Shown here in pieces: positions 17,293-26,372 of a stretch of DNA of 64,000 bases. The stretch covers positions 3,720,001 to 3,784,000 of the forward strand of contig NC_014931.1 of assembly GCF_000184745.1 (NCBI RefSeq). The letters run 5' to 3'. A program made the position numbers and the translations under genes. The DNA is from Variovorax paradoxus EPS (GTDB lineage: Bacteria; Pseudomonadota; Gammaproteobacteria; Burkholderiales; Burkholderiaceae_C). The notes under the pieces were generated by a model that was not told the origin of the DNA, made no database searches, and saw only the letters and a program-made list of their open reading frames with translations. Numbering within the stretch: the stretch's first letter is position 1; each line of letters opens with the position of its first letter.

Positions 17293-18876
17293 ATGGCTAT
17301 TTCACTCTCGCTGCGCCGCGCGTTCGCGGCCGCCCTGCCGGCATTGGCGCTCTCGTTCTCGGCCGCGGCCTGCGCGGAGACTGTGCTGCGCACCGTGCCT
17401 TCGTCGGACCTGAAGATCCTCGACCCGATCTGGACCACCGCCAACATCACGCGCAACCACGGGCTCATGATCTACGACACGCTTTTCGGCATGGACGAAA
17501 AGGGCGCGATCAAGCCGCAGATGGTCGAGAAATACACCGCCAGTCCCGACAACAAGGTCTGGACCTTCACGCTGCGCCCGGGCCTGAAGTTCCACGACGG
17601 CGCGCCCGTCACCTCGCAGGACGTGATCGCCTCGCTCGCCCGCTGGGCCAAGCGCGACACGCTCGGCCAGAAGATGTACGAGGCCATGGACAGCATCACC
17701 GCGGAAGGCCCCAACGGCTTTCGCATGACCTTCAAGCAGCCCTTCGGCGTGGTGCTCGACGCGCTGGGCAAGCCCAATCCGCTGGTGCCGTTCATCATGC
17801 CCAGGCGCGTGGCCGAAACGCCCGCCGACAAGCAGATCGAAGAGATGGTCGGCTCCGGTCCCTTCACGCTGGCCAAGGCGGACTTTCGCCCGGGCGACCG
17901 CGTGATCTACCGCAAGAACGCCGCGTACGTGCCGCGCAAGGAAGCGCCATCGGGCCTCGCTGGCGGCAAGGTGGTGAACGTGGACCGCGTCGAATGGGTG
18001 CTGCTGCGCGACCCGCAGACGCAAGTCAACGCTCTGCTCAACGGCGAGGTCGACATGGTCGAGGCCGTACCCGCCTCCGGCTTCACCGACATGCGAACCA
18101 ACCCGAAGATCGAGCTGGTGGACGTGATGCCCGCAGGCCCTTTCACGGCGATCTACAACCACAAGGTCCCGCCCTTCAACAACCCGAAGGCGTTGAAGGC
18201 AGCCATGCTCGCCATCAACCAGGAAGCCATGCTGCGCGCTCAGGCCACCTTCCGTGACTTCTACAAGCCATGCGCGTCCATTTACCTGTGCGGCTCGATG
18301 TATTCGAGCGACAAGACGGGCTTCTTCACCGGCAAGCCGCAGTTCGAGGAGGCCCGCAAGCTCTTGAAGGAGTCGGGCTACGACGGCAAGCCAGTCGTCA
18401 TCCTGCTGCCGGGTGATGCGCCGGCGCTCAACAAGATGCCCGCCGTCTACGGACAGTTGCTCAAGCAAGTGGGCTTCAACGTCGACGTGCAGACCACCGA
18501 CTGGGCCACGCTCGTGACGCGCCGCACCAAGAAGGACCTTCCGGAAAACGGTGGCTGGAACGTCTTCATCACGTTCTGGGGCGGTGTGGATGCCAGCAAC
18601 CCCATCAGCTATGGCCCGCTGACCGGCAACGGCGACAAGGGCTTCTTCGGCTGGCCGACCGATCCGGAGCTCGAAGCGCTGAAGTCGCGCTTCATCGAAA
18701 CCACCGACCTGGCGCAGCGCAAGGACATCGCCACGCAGATCCAGCTTCGCGTGCTCGAAGGCGGCGTGATCGCGCCGCTCGGCGAAGGCAAGGCGCCCAC
18801 CGCCGTGCGCCGCGGTGTGGTGAGCGGCCTGCTGCCCTCGCCCGCCGTCCTGTACTGGAACGTGCGCAAGAACTAG
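17293..18876 (+). CDS. ABC transporter, periplasmic peptide/opine-type solute-binding protein (SBP family 5)
   Basis: This 527-residue binding protein of the DppA/OppA family captures the ligand for the permeases and fused ATPase encoded next. It has a signal peptide (AFAAALPALALSFSAAACAE) and the family-5 core: VLRTVPSSDLKILDPIWTTA, then NKVWTFTLRPGLKFHDGAPV, the hallmark W.F.LR.G..FHDG. The mature length is normal. In an operon with an amidase, the ligand may be an amide-bearing or peptide-like compound, not necessarily a dipeptide. It follows marR by six bases. Confidence 0.92.
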   Translation: MAISLSLRRAFAAALPALALSFSAAACAETVLRTVPSSDLKILDPIWTTANITRNHGLMIYDTLFGMDEKGAIKPQMVEKYTASPDNKVWTFTLRPGLKFHDGAPVTSQDVIASLARWAKRDTLGQKMYEAMDSITAEGPNGFRMTFKQPFGVVLDALGKPNPLVPFIMPRRVAETPADKQIEEMVGSGPFTLAKADFRPGDRVIYRKNAAYVPRKEAPSGLAGGKVVNVDRVEWVLLRDPQTQVNALLNGEVDMVEAVPASGFTDMRTNPKIELVDVMPAGPFTAIYNHKVPPFNNPKALKAAMLAINQEAMLRAQATFRDFYKPCASIYLCGSMYSSDKTGFFTGKPQFEEARKLLKESGYDGKPVVILLPGDAPALNKMPAVYGQLLKQVGFNVDVQTTDWATLVTRRTKKDLPENGGWNVFITFWGGVDASNPISYGPLTGNGDKGFFGWPTDPELEALKSRFIETTDLAQRKDIATQIQLRVLEGGVIAPLGEGKAPTAVRRGVVSGLLPSPAVLYWNVRKN

Positions 18877-18906
18877 GCGCAGCCCCTTCCCTCTCTCATC
18901 GAGGCG

Positions 18907-18937
18907 CCGACCGGTTGTACCCGTTGCAGCCGGTCGG
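18907..18937 (+). terminator. Intercistronic stem-loop between binding-protein and permease genes
   Basis: The 8-bp perfect inverted repeat CCGACCGG (18907-18914) / CCGGTCGG (18930-18937) has no strong T-run. In ABC operons such hairpins usually protect the binding-protein message and lower read-through, which is the likely role here. Confidence 0.5.
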
Positions 18938-18990
18938 GGGACTCCTTTGTCCACGCCCGCCGATCCATCGCTCGAACGAGACCCTCTCAC

Positions 18991-19932
18991 ATGCTCAATT
19001 TCCTGCTGCGGCGCGGCCTGGCCACGGCGCCCGTGCTCCTGATCGTGGCCGTCATCGTCTTTCTCCTGCTGCGCATGACGCCCGGCGATCCGGCGGCGGC
19101 CATCGCGGGCGACGGCGCCACCGTGCAGGACATCGAGCGCATTCGCGCGCAGCTCGGCCTGGACGCACCGGTCGTCAGCCAGTTCTTCGGATGGCTGGGC
19201 CACGTGCTGCGCGGCGACCTGGGCTACTCGTACTTCTACAAGATGACCGTGACCGAGCTGATCGGCCAACGGCTGGAGCCCACGCTGTCTGTGGCCGCCC
19301 TCACGGTCGTGCTCACCGTGCTCATCGCCGTGCCGCTGGGCGTGCTGGCGGCTTCGCGGCGCGGCGGCCGGCTCGATCGCTTCATCATGAGCGCATCGGT
19401 CCTCGGCTTTTCGGTGCCGGTGTTCGTCGCGGGCTACCTGATGATCTGGCTGTTCTCGATGCAGCTGGGCTGGCTGCCGTCGCAGGGCTACAACCGCATC
19501 GGCGAAGGCGTCGGCCCGTGGCTGCGCAACCTGGTGCTGCCTTGCGTCACGCTGGCCGTGATGTATGCGGCGCTGATCGCGCGGGTCACGCGGGCGGCGG
19601 TTTCCGAGGCGCTGACCGAAGACTACGTGCGCACCGCGCGCGCCAAGGGCATCTCCGAGCGCCGCATGCTGATTCGCCACGCGCTCGCCAATGCGGCCGT
19701 GCCGATCGCCACCATCATCGGCCTGAGCGTGGCGGGCCTCATCGGCGGCGTGGTGGTGACCGAAACCATCTATGCCATACCGGGCCTCGGCCAGTTGACG
19801 GTGGACGCCGTGCTCTCGCGCGACTACCCGCTCATCCAGGGCATCACTCTCTTCTTCTCGCTCGTCTACGTGGTCGTGAACCTGCTGGTGGACCTGAGCT
19901 ACCTGCTGCTCGATCCGCGCATCCGCTACTGA
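18991..19932 (+). CDS. ABC transporter permease, DppB type
   Basis: This 313-residue inner-membrane permease has six hydrophobic segments. The N-terminus, MLNFLLRRGLATAPVLLIVA, is typical of DppB/OppB. The family LGLDAPVVSQFFGWLGHVLR loop is followed by RGDLGYSY. The EAA-type cytoplasmic loop reads YVRTARAKGISERRMLIRHA and docks on the ATPase. It pairs with the DppC-type permease 34 bases downstream. Confidence 0.92.
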   Translation: MLNFLLRRGLATAPVLLIVAVIVFLLLRMTPGDPAAAIAGDGATVQDIERIRAQLGLDAPVVSQFFGWLGHVLRGDLGYSYFYKMTVTELIGQRLEPTLSVAALTVVLTVLIAVPLGVLAASRRGGRLDRFIMSASVLGFSVPVFVAGYLMIWLFSMQLGWLPSQGYNRIGEGVGPWLRNLVLPCVTLAVMYAALIARVTRAAVSEALTEDYVRTARAKGISERRMLIRHALANAAVPIATIIGLSVAGLIGGVVVTETIYAIPGLGQLTVDAVLSRDYPLIQGITLFFSLVYVVVNLLVDLSYLLLDPRIRY

Positions 19933-19966
19933 CGCACGCGGCCATCTTCTTTCGGAGACCCTTTCC

Positions 19967-20902
19967 ATGACTTCGATTTCTCCGCCGGTGGACACGACGA
20001 CGGCAGCGCCGCGCAGCCATCGCAAGCCCTCCCTGCTGCGCCGCGTCTTCGCGAACGCCGCCGTGCGCACGGGCAGCGTGCTCCTGTGCCTCATGGTCGT
20101 GCTCGCGGTCGCGGCCCCGTGGCTCTACACCATCGACCCCAACGCGATGGACCCGGCCAACTCGCACCTGTCGCCGGGCGCGCACGCCGAATTCACGACG
20201 CTGGCCGGCGACAGCTTCCAGCGCTTCTTCCCGATGGGCACGGACAGCATGGGCCGCGACATCTGGAGCCGCACGGCCTACGGTGCGCGCATCTCGCTGT
20301 CGGTGGGCGTGGCGGTCGCGCTGGGCTCGGTCGCGCTCGGGATGCTGGTGGGCATGGTCGCCGGCTACTTTCGCCGCCTCGACGGAACGATCATGCGGGT
20401 GATGGACGGGGTGATGGCGATCCCCGGCATCCTCTTCGCCATCGTGCTCGTCGCGGTCTGGCGGCCGAGCCTGTGGACGGTGATCCTCGCCATCGTCGTT
20501 CCCGAGACACCGCGCGTGGCGCGTCTCGTGCGCTCGGTCGTGCTGTCGGTTCGCGAAGAGCCGTATGTCGAGGCGGCCATCGGACTGGACACGCCCACGT
20601 GGAAGCTGATGCTGCGCCACATCCTGCCCAACACGGTGGCGCCGCTGATCGTTCAGGGCACCTTCGTCTGCGCGGCCGCCATGCTGGCGGAAGCGGTGAT
20701 GTCGTTCCTCGGCATCGGCCTGCCTTCCGACGTGCCGACCTGGGGAAACATCATGTCGGAGGGTCGCGCGTATTTCACGTCGCACCCGTCGACCGTGCTG
20801 CTGCCCGGCGTCTTTCTCGCGGCCACGGTGCTGGCCGTGAACATGCTGGGCGATGGTCTGCGCGATGCGCTCGATCCCAAGTTCAACAAGCGCGGGAGCT
20901 GA
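19967..20902 (+). CDS. ABC transporter permease, DppC type
   Basis: This 311-residue partner permease has a cytoplasmic N-terminus and six membrane helices. The DppC signature FPMGTDSMGRDIWSRTAYGA lies near residues 86-105. The ATPase-docking loop is YVEAAIGLDTPTWKLMLRHI, followed by LPNTVAPLIVQ. The stop is three bases before the ATPase start, so translation is probably coupled. Confidence 0.92.
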   Translation: MTSISPPVDTTTAAPRSHRKPSLLRRVFANAAVRTGSVLLCLMVVLAVAAPWLYTIDPNAMDPANSHLSPGAHAEFTTLAGDSFQRFFPMGTDSMGRDIWSRTAYGARISLSVGVAVALGSVALGMLVGMVAGYFRRLDGTIMRVMDGVMAIPGILFAIVLVAVWRPSLWTVILAIVVPETPRVARLVRSVVLSVREEPYVEAAIGLDTPTWKLMLRHILPNTVAPLIVQGTFVCAAAMLAEAVMSFLGIGLPSDVPTWGNIMSEGRAYFTSHPSTVLLPGVFLAATVLAVNMLGDGLRDALDPKFNKRGS

Positions 20903-20904
20903 CC

Positions 20905-22554
20905 ATGGCACGCACGTCTTTTTCCACCACCCCGCCCGCCGCCGGATCGCCCTGCCTTGTCGTGCGCGACCTGTGCATCGACTTGCCCCAAGGTGCGGAC
21001 CGGCCGCATGCCGTCAGCGGTGTTTCCTTCGACGTGATGCCCGGCCAGGTCGTGTGCCTGCTGGGCGAATCGGGCTCTGGCAAATCGGTGATCGCCCAGG
21101 CCGTGATGGGACTACTGCCCGATGCACTCAAGCCTTCGGGCGGACGCATCGAAGTGCTGGGCGAGAACGTCCTCGCAGCCGACGCCGCACGCCTGCGCGC
21201 ATGGCGCGGTGCCCGCATGGCGATGGTGTTCCAGGAACCCATGACGGCACTGAACCCTGTGATGCGCTGCGGCGCCCAGGTCGATGAGATGCTGGCCGAA
21301 CACACAGCACTCGGTGCCGCGGAGCGCCGGCAGAAGGTGCTGGCCATCTTCGCGCGCGTCAAGCTGCCGGAGCCCGAACGCATCTACGACGCCTATCCGC
21401 ATCAGCTCTCGGGCGGACAGCGGCAGCGCATCGTGATTGCCATAGCGCTGATCCTGCGCCCTGCGCTGCTGATCTGCGACGAGCCCACCACCGCGCTGGA
21501 CGTGACCACGCAGGCCGAGATCCTGTCGCTCATCCGCGAGATGCAGCAGGAGAACGGCACGGCGGTGCTGTTCATCACGCACGACTTCGGCGTGGTCGCG
21601 GACATCGCGGACCACGTCGTCGTGCTGCAACTGGGCCGCCAGGTCGAAAGCGGACCGAAAGACGAAGTGCTGCGCCGGCCGAAGGAGCCCTACACGCGCA
21701 TGCTGCTCGACGCCGTGCCGCGCCTGGAACCCGCTTCACGCCCTCCCGTCGCCGACGCACCGCCGTTGCTCGACGCGCGCGGCGTGACCAAGACCTACCG
21801 CTCCGGCTCGTGGCCCGGCAAGCGCCGCACGGTGCACGCGGCGACCGATGTGTCGCTCCAGCTCCGTGCCGGCGAAACCGTGGGCATCGTGGGCGAGTCG
21901 GGCTCGGGCAAGTCCACCGTGGCGCGCTGCATCGCGCGGCTGATCGAGCCGACCGGCGGCGAGGTCTGGGTGCCTCACCTCGAAGCGCAGCACGCGCCGC
22001 GCGCACGGCTCTCGGCGTTCCGGCGCATGGTGCAGGTCGTGTTCCAGGACCCGAACCGCTCGCTGAATCCGCGCCGCACGGTCGGCCAATCGATCATCGA
22101 AGGGCCGGTGAATTTCGGGCTTTCTCCCGAGAAGGCCTGGCAGCGCGCCGAGGAGCTGATGGACCTCGTGCGGCTCAAACCCGAGGTGCTGCACCGCTAT
22201 CCGAGCGAGTTCTCCGGCGGCCAGCGGCAGCGCCTGTGCATCGCACGCGCGCTGGCCTGCGAGCCCCAGGTGCTGATCGCCGACGAAGCTGTTTCGGCGC
22301 TCGACGTTTCCGTGCAGGACCAGATCCTCAAGCTGCTCGCGGAGATCCAGCAGCGCCTGTCCATCGGCATCCTCTTCATCACGCACGACCTGCGCGTGGC
22401 AAGCCAGATCTGCGACCGGCTGATCGTCATGCACAAGGGCCGCATCGTCGAACAAGGCACCGCGCGCGACGTGCTGCTGTCGCCGCAAGAGGCCTACACC
22501 CGCTCCCTGTTGGCCGCGGCCCCTGGTCAGGGCTACGCGTTCGGCCAGGGTTGA
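20905..22554 (+). CDS. Fused two-domain ABC ATPase (DppD-DppF type)
   Basis: This 549-residue protein joins both nucleotide-binding domains of a peptide-type importer in one chain, as in GsiA. Domain 1 has Walker A GESGSGKSVIAQAV (near residue 54), signature LSGGQRQRIVIAI and Walker B LLICDEPTTALD. Domain 2 has Walker A GESGSGKSTVARCI (near residue 330), signature [15 protein letters not shown] and Walker B VLIADEAVSALD. Each ends in the OPP-type C-terminal tail (PKEPYTRMLLDAVPRLEP and PQEAYTRSLLAAAPG). Both sites look intact. Confidence 0.93.
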   Translation: MARTSFSTTPPAAGSPCLVVRDLCIDLPQGADRPHAVSGVSFDVMPGQVVCLLGESGSGKSVIAQAVMGLLPDALKPSGGRIEVLGENVLAADAARLRAWRGARMAMVFQEPMTALNPVMRCGAQVDEMLAEHTALGAAERRQKVLAIFARVKLPEPERIYDAYPHQLSGGQRQRIVIAIALILRPALLICDEPTTALDVTTQAEILSLIREMQQENGTAVLFITHDFGVVADIADHVVVLQLGRQVESGPKDEVLRRPKEPYTRMLLDAVPRLEPASRPPVADAPPLLDARGVTKTYRSGSWPGKRRTVHAATDVSLQLRAGETVGIVGESGSGKSTVARCIARLIEPTGGEVWVPHLEAQHAPRARLSAFRRMVQVVFQDPNRSLNPRRTVGQSIIEGPVNFGLSPEKAWQRAEELMDLVRLKPEVLHRYPSEFSGGQRQRLCIARALACEPQVLIADEAVSALDVSVQDQILKLLAEIQQRLSIGILFITHDLRVASQICDRLIVMHKGRIVEQGTARDVLLSPQEAYTRSLLAAAPGQGYAFGQG

Positions 22555-22618
22555 TGCGCGCGCATCGACTCCTGGCTCCGATCAACAACATCCCCGACCC
22601 GCAAAGAGAAACAACATC

Positions 22619-24004
22619 ATGGACACACCCCTGTACGCCCTCAGCGCCGTTCAACTGCTCGAGCGCTATCGCGACCGCACCCTCTCTCCCGTCGACGTGA
22701 CGAAGGCCGTGCTGGCGCGCATCGAGCGCTGGGAGCCGAGCATCCACGCCACCTACGCGCTGGATGCCGAAGCCGCCCTCGCCTCGGCGAAGGCTTCCGA
22801 AGCACGATGGACACAAGGCACGCCGCAGGGCGAGCTCGACGGTGTGCCAGTCACGCTCAAGGAAAACATCGCCACGCGCGGCACGCCATCGCCGATCGGC
22901 AGCGCCGCCACGGTGCTGTCGCCCGCCGCGGCGGATGCGCCTGCGGCCGCGCGACTGCGCGAAGCGGGCGCGGTCATCGTCACCAAGACGACGATGCCGG
23001 ACTTCGGCTTTCTCGGTGCTGCCCCGTCGAGCTTTCATGCGCTCACGCGCAACCCCTGGGACCTGAGCAAGAACACCGGCGGCTCCAGCTCCGGCGCGGG
23101 CGCCGCTGCAGCAGCGGGCTACGGCCCCTTGCACCTGGGCACCGACATCGGCGGCTCGGTGCGCATTCCCGCCAACTTCTGCGGCGTGTTCGGGCTCAAG
23201 CCCAGCCATGGGCGGATTCCCGTCGATCCGCCGGCAGCCGCACGCGTGATCGGCCCCATGACGCGCACCGTCGCCGACGCCGCGCTGCTGATGAAGGTGG
23301 TCTCGCGCCCCGACCCGCGCGACTACATGAGCCTGCCGGCGCAAGACATTGCTTGGGAACACCTCGGCCGCGACGTGCGGGGCCTGCGCATCGGCCTGTG
23401 GACCGACACCGCGGGCGGCTGGCCGATCGACCCCGAGGTGAAGGAAGCCGTGCTGGCCGCGGCGCGCCTCTTCGAGCAGGCCGGCGCCATCGTGGAGCCA
23501 CTCGCCGACTGGACCACGCTGGAGATGCGCATGGGCATGGCGCACTTCTTCACCATGCGCTGCCGCGTCGATCTGGCCGCAATGCCGGTGGAACGCGCCA
23601 AGCTGGCGGCGGACTACATCCATGCAGCGGGCGAGTTCGCCGGCTCGCTTTCGCCCGAGGAAACCTTCAGGGCCTTCACACGCATGCAGGCGTTGCGTGC
23701 GGCGACCGTCGCCGCCACGCAGCCGTACGACTACGTGCTGTCACCCGTGTCGCCGGTGCTGCCCTTCGCGGCGGAGGCCATCAACAGCGGCCCGGAAAAT
23801 CCACTGAAGGACTCCCACTTCACCTCGGTGTTCAACCAGTCGGAGCAGCCCGCGGCATCGATCAATTGCGGCTACGCCGCGAGCGGCCTGCCCATCGGCC
23901 TGCAGATCGCCGGGCGCCGGTTCGACGATCTTGGCGTGCTGCAGATGGCTGCGTTCTACGAGTCTGTGCGCGGGGCACAGGCACCTTGGCCAGAGCCTGT
24001 GTGA
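22619..24004 (+). CDS. Amidase (amidase-signature family)
   Basis: This 461-residue cytoplasmic hydrolase cleaves C-N bonds of amides. The Ser-cisSer-Lys triad is visible: the lysine in GVPVTLKENIATRG (near residue 80), the cis-serine in NTGGSSSGAGAAAA and the nucleophile in GTDIGGSVRIPANFCGVFGL. It is the last gene of the marR-ABC-amidase operon, 64 bases after the ATPase. This suggests the importer brings in the amide that this enzyme splits. It is not GatA, since no gatB/gatC lies nearby. Confidence 0.9.
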   Translation: MDTPLYALSAVQLLERYRDRTLSPVDVTKAVLARIERWEPSIHATYALDAEAALASAKASEARWTQGTPQGELDGVPVTLKENIATRGTPSPIGSAATVLSPAAADAPAAARLREAGAVIVTKTTMPDFGFLGAAPSSFHALTRNPWDLSKNTGGSSSGAGAAAAAGYGPLHLGTDIGGSVRIPANFCGVFGLKPSHGRIPVDPPAAARVIGPMTRTVADAALLMKVVSRPDPRDYMSLPAQDIAWEHLGRDVRGLRIGLWTDTAGGWPIDPEVKEAVLAAARLFEQAGAIVEPLADWTTLEMRMGMAHFFTMRCRVDLAAMPVERAKLAADYIHAAGEFAGSLSPEETFRAFTRMQALRAATVAATQPYDYVLSPVSPVLPFAAEAINSGPENPLKDSHFTSVFNQSEQPAASINCGYAASGLPIGLQIAGRRFDDLGVLQMAAFYESVRGAQAPWPEPV

Positions 24005-24135
24005 TGGCGACGAGGCATCGCCTGCAGCGATAGACGCGAACCTATTTCTACCAGGCCGAGTGAAGTTCAGCGGATTCCTTTGGGAAGCTGGATAGCATTG
24101 CGGCCCCAATAAACATCCCTAGGGAGAGAGAAGAA

Positions 24136-24588
24136 ATGATCCGTTTGTCTCAAGCAGCGGTGGCCGCTGCAGTCGTGGTGTGTCTGAGTGGTTGCGCCAG
24201 CATCTTCAACGGCACCACCCAGGCCGTCGCCTTCAGCAGCGCACCCCAAGGCGCCGCAATGACGATCACCAACCGGGCGGGCGAGCCGGTGCACACCGGC
24301 ACCACGCCATCGACCGTCACGCTCAAGCGCGGCGCGGGGTACTTCAAGTCCGAGGCCTACACGGTCACCATGAAAAAAGAAGGCTTCGCCGATGCTTCGC
24401 AGCAGGTCGACAGCCAGGTCAGCGGCTGGTACGTCGCCAACATCATGTTGGGAGGCCTCCTGGGCATGCTGATCGTCGATCCGGCCTCCGGCGGCATGTA
24501 CACCTTCCCCGACACGGTCAAGGGCACGCTGGCGCCCACCGTTGCCGGCGTCGTCGGCACTTCGGCGGCACCAGCCACCGTCAAGTAA
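24136..24588 (+). CDS. Hypothetical lipoprotein with PEGA-like fold
   Basis: This 150-residue protein has a lipoprotein signal (AAVAAAVVVCLSGC, lipid Cys near residue 21). It has the CASIFNGTTQAVAFSSAPQG start seen in many bacterial lipoproteins. The middle (TPSTVTLKRGAGYFKSEAYT, then VTMKKEGF) resembles a PEGA/carboxypeptidase-like beta-fold. A hydrophobic hairpin follows (WYVANIMLGGLLGMLIVDPA). A GGGAGAGAGA-type ribosome site lies just upstream. The function is unknown; envelope location is inferred. Confidence 0.82.
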   Translation: MIRLSQAAVAAAVVVCLSGCASIFNGTTQAVAFSSAPQGAAMTITNRAGEPVHTGTTPSTVTLKRGAGYFKSEAYTVTMKKEGFADASQQVDSQVSGWYVANIMLGGLLGMLIVDPASGGMYTFPDTVKGTLAPTVAGVVGTSAAPATVK

Positions 24589-24672
24589 GCCAGCGCGCTG
24601 CGAAGGCCCGGGCAGCCGACGCAGCCATCGAGCGGCATCCCGCCGCTTTCGAAGCCCCTAGACTCGGACCGC

Positions 24673-25605
24673 ATGAGCCGTCCGAGTCCCCGCAAAGCCC
24701 TCCTCTACGCCTTCGTCGTCGGCCTTTGCGCTCTCTTCATCTGGTATTTCAAGGTTCTGGCACTCGGCTACTACTGGCTGAGCACGACGCTGGGTGCATC
24801 GCAATGGGCGGGCAACTCGCTGTGGCTGCCGGGCTACCGGGTGGCGGTCGAAGGCATGCCGATCCAGGGCCTGACCCGCAATGCCTCGGGGCTGACCTTC
24901 AACACCGAAACCGGCACCCTCTTCACCGTCATCAACCGTCCGCCGCAGATCGCGGAGCTCACCACCGAGGGCCGGCTGCTGCGCGTCGTCGCGCTCGACG
25001 GGGTGAAAGACCCCGAGGGCATCACCTACGTGCAGGGCGACAGCTATGTGATCTCTGACGAAGACAGCCACCGCATGTACTGGGTGCAGATCGGCCGCGA
25101 TACGCAGCGGGTGTCGGTGGCCGGCCGTCCGAGCCTGGGCATCGGCATCGACAAGCTGCACAACAGCAGCTTCGAAGGCGTTTCCTGGGACAGCGTGCAC
25201 AAGCGCCTGTACGTGGTTCGCGAGAAGCTGCCGATGCGCGTGCTGATGATCACCGGCCTCGACCCGGCCACGCCCCCCACCGGTTTCAACATCGACATCA
25301 GCGAATGGAAATCCTCGCGCGCGGCCTCGCTGTTCATGAGCGATCTTTCGTCGGTCACGGTGCATGACGAGACCGGACATCTGCTGCTGTTGAGCGACGA
25401 GTCGGCCCTGATCGTGGAATACGCGCCGGACGGGCGCCCGGTCAGCATGCTGCCGCTGTGGCGCGGGTTCAACGGCCTGCAGCGCAAGGTGCCGCAGCCA
25501 GAGGGCGTCGCCGTGGGGCCGGACGGCAAGCTCTATCTGCTGTCCGAGCCCAACCTGTTCTACCGCTTCGAGCGAGCGTCCGCGACGGCGCCTTCGCCGA
25601 AGTAG
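24673..25605 (+). CDS. SdiA-regulated/YjiK-like membrane-anchored protein
   Basis: This 310-residue protein has one N-terminal membrane helix (LLYAFVVGLCALFIWYFKVL) and a beta-propeller-like exported domain of the SdiA-regulated (YjiK) family. Typical pieces are LTRNASGLTFNTETGTLF, GVKDPEGITYVQGDSYVISD, NSSFEGVSWDSVHKRLYVVR and PQPEGVAVGPDGKLYLLSEP. Members are thought to be periplasmic, and their biochemical role is not known. Its last 46 bases overlap the convergent livF-type gene. Confidence 0.85.
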   Translation: MSRPSPRKALLYAFVVGLCALFIWYFKVLALGYYWLSTTLGASQWAGNSLWLPGYRVAVEGMPIQGLTRNASGLTFNTETGTLFTVINRPPQIAELTTEGRLLRVVALDGVKDPEGITYVQGDSYVISDEDSHRMYWVQIGRDTQRVSVAGRPSLGIGIDKLHNSSFEGVSWDSVHKRLYVVREKLPMRVLMITGLDPATPPTGFNIDISEWKSSRAASLFMSDLSSVTVHDETGHLLLLSDESALIVEYAPDGRPVSMLPLWRGFNGLQRKVPQPEGVAVGPDGKLYLLSEPNLFYRFERASATAPSPK

Positions 25606-26330
25606 AAAGACTGGATGTCGGCGCGCTGGCGCAGCGCCTCCGCATCGCCGCTCAAGACCGCAACGCCTGCATCGAGCACCGTCGCCCGGTCGGCGTATTG
25701 CAGCGCGACAGTCGAGTTCTGCTCGGCGACCAGGATCGACAGGCCCGCTTCGCGGTTGAGCCGCCGCAGTTGCTCGAAGATGTCGCGCACCACCAGCGGC
25801 GCCAATCCCATCGAGGGCTCGTCGAGCACCAGCAGCCGGGGCCGCGACATCAGGGCACGGCCGATGGCCGTCATCTGCTGCTCGCCGCCGGAGCAAAGGC
25901 CTGCCGGGGTCTTTCGCCTGTCCTTCAGCTTCGGAAAGATCGCGTAGACCTTGGCGAGGTCTTCGGCAGCTTCCGAGCGCCGCGCACTGCGCCCCAGTGC
26001 GCCGGTCAGCAGGTTCTCTTCGACCGTCAGCGTGCGAAAGCAATGCCGGCCCTCCAGCACCTGCACCAGGCCGAGCCGCACGAGGTCGGCCGGGCTGCTG
26101 CGGCCCGTGTCGTGCCCGTCGAACACGATGCGCCCGGCCGTGACCTGTCCGCGCTCGGCCGGCAGCAGGTTCGACACCGCCTTGAGCGTGGTCGACTTGC
26201 CCGCGCCGTTGGCGCCGAGCAGCGCGTGGATTTCGCCGGCGCGCACCTCCAGGCTCACGCCGTGCAGCGCGGCAATCGAGCGCTGGTAGGCCGCCTCGAC
26301 GGCTTCGATGCGCAACAGGGGCGTGGTCAT
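25560..26330 (-). CDS. livF: ABC ATPase, LivF family, of the sfnG-linked importer
   Basis: This 256-residue nucleotide-binding subunit belongs to the hydrophobic-amino-acid (HAAT) transporter type. It shows Walker A LLGANGAGKSTTLKAV, a signature region CSGGEQQMTAIGRALMSRP and Walker B LLVLDEPSMGLAPLVV, all intact. It is the last gene of the run msuE-sfnG-livG-livH-livM-SBP-livF, so it is likely transcribed with sulfur-scavenging genes. The family name implies branched-chain amino acids, but the context argues for an organosulfur ligand. Its 3' end overlaps the convergent YjiK-like gene by 46 bases. Confidence 0.9.
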   Translation of the reverse strand: MTTPLLRIEAVEAAYQRSIAALHGVSLEVRAGEIHALLGANGAGKSTTLKAVSNLLPAERGQVTAGRIVFDGHDTGRSSPADLVRLGLVQVLEGRHCFRTLTVEENLLTGALGRSARRSEAAEDLAKVYAIFPKLKDRRKTPAGLCSGGEQQMTAIGRALMSRPRLLVLDEPSMGLAPLVVRDIFEQLRRLNREAGLSILVAEQNSTVALQYADRATVLDAGVAVLSGDAEALRQRADIQSFYFGEGAVADARSKR

Positions 26331-26372
26331 TGCAGTGGCCTTCCTGCGAGTCGTGTTGCGGGTCGGCCCTGT

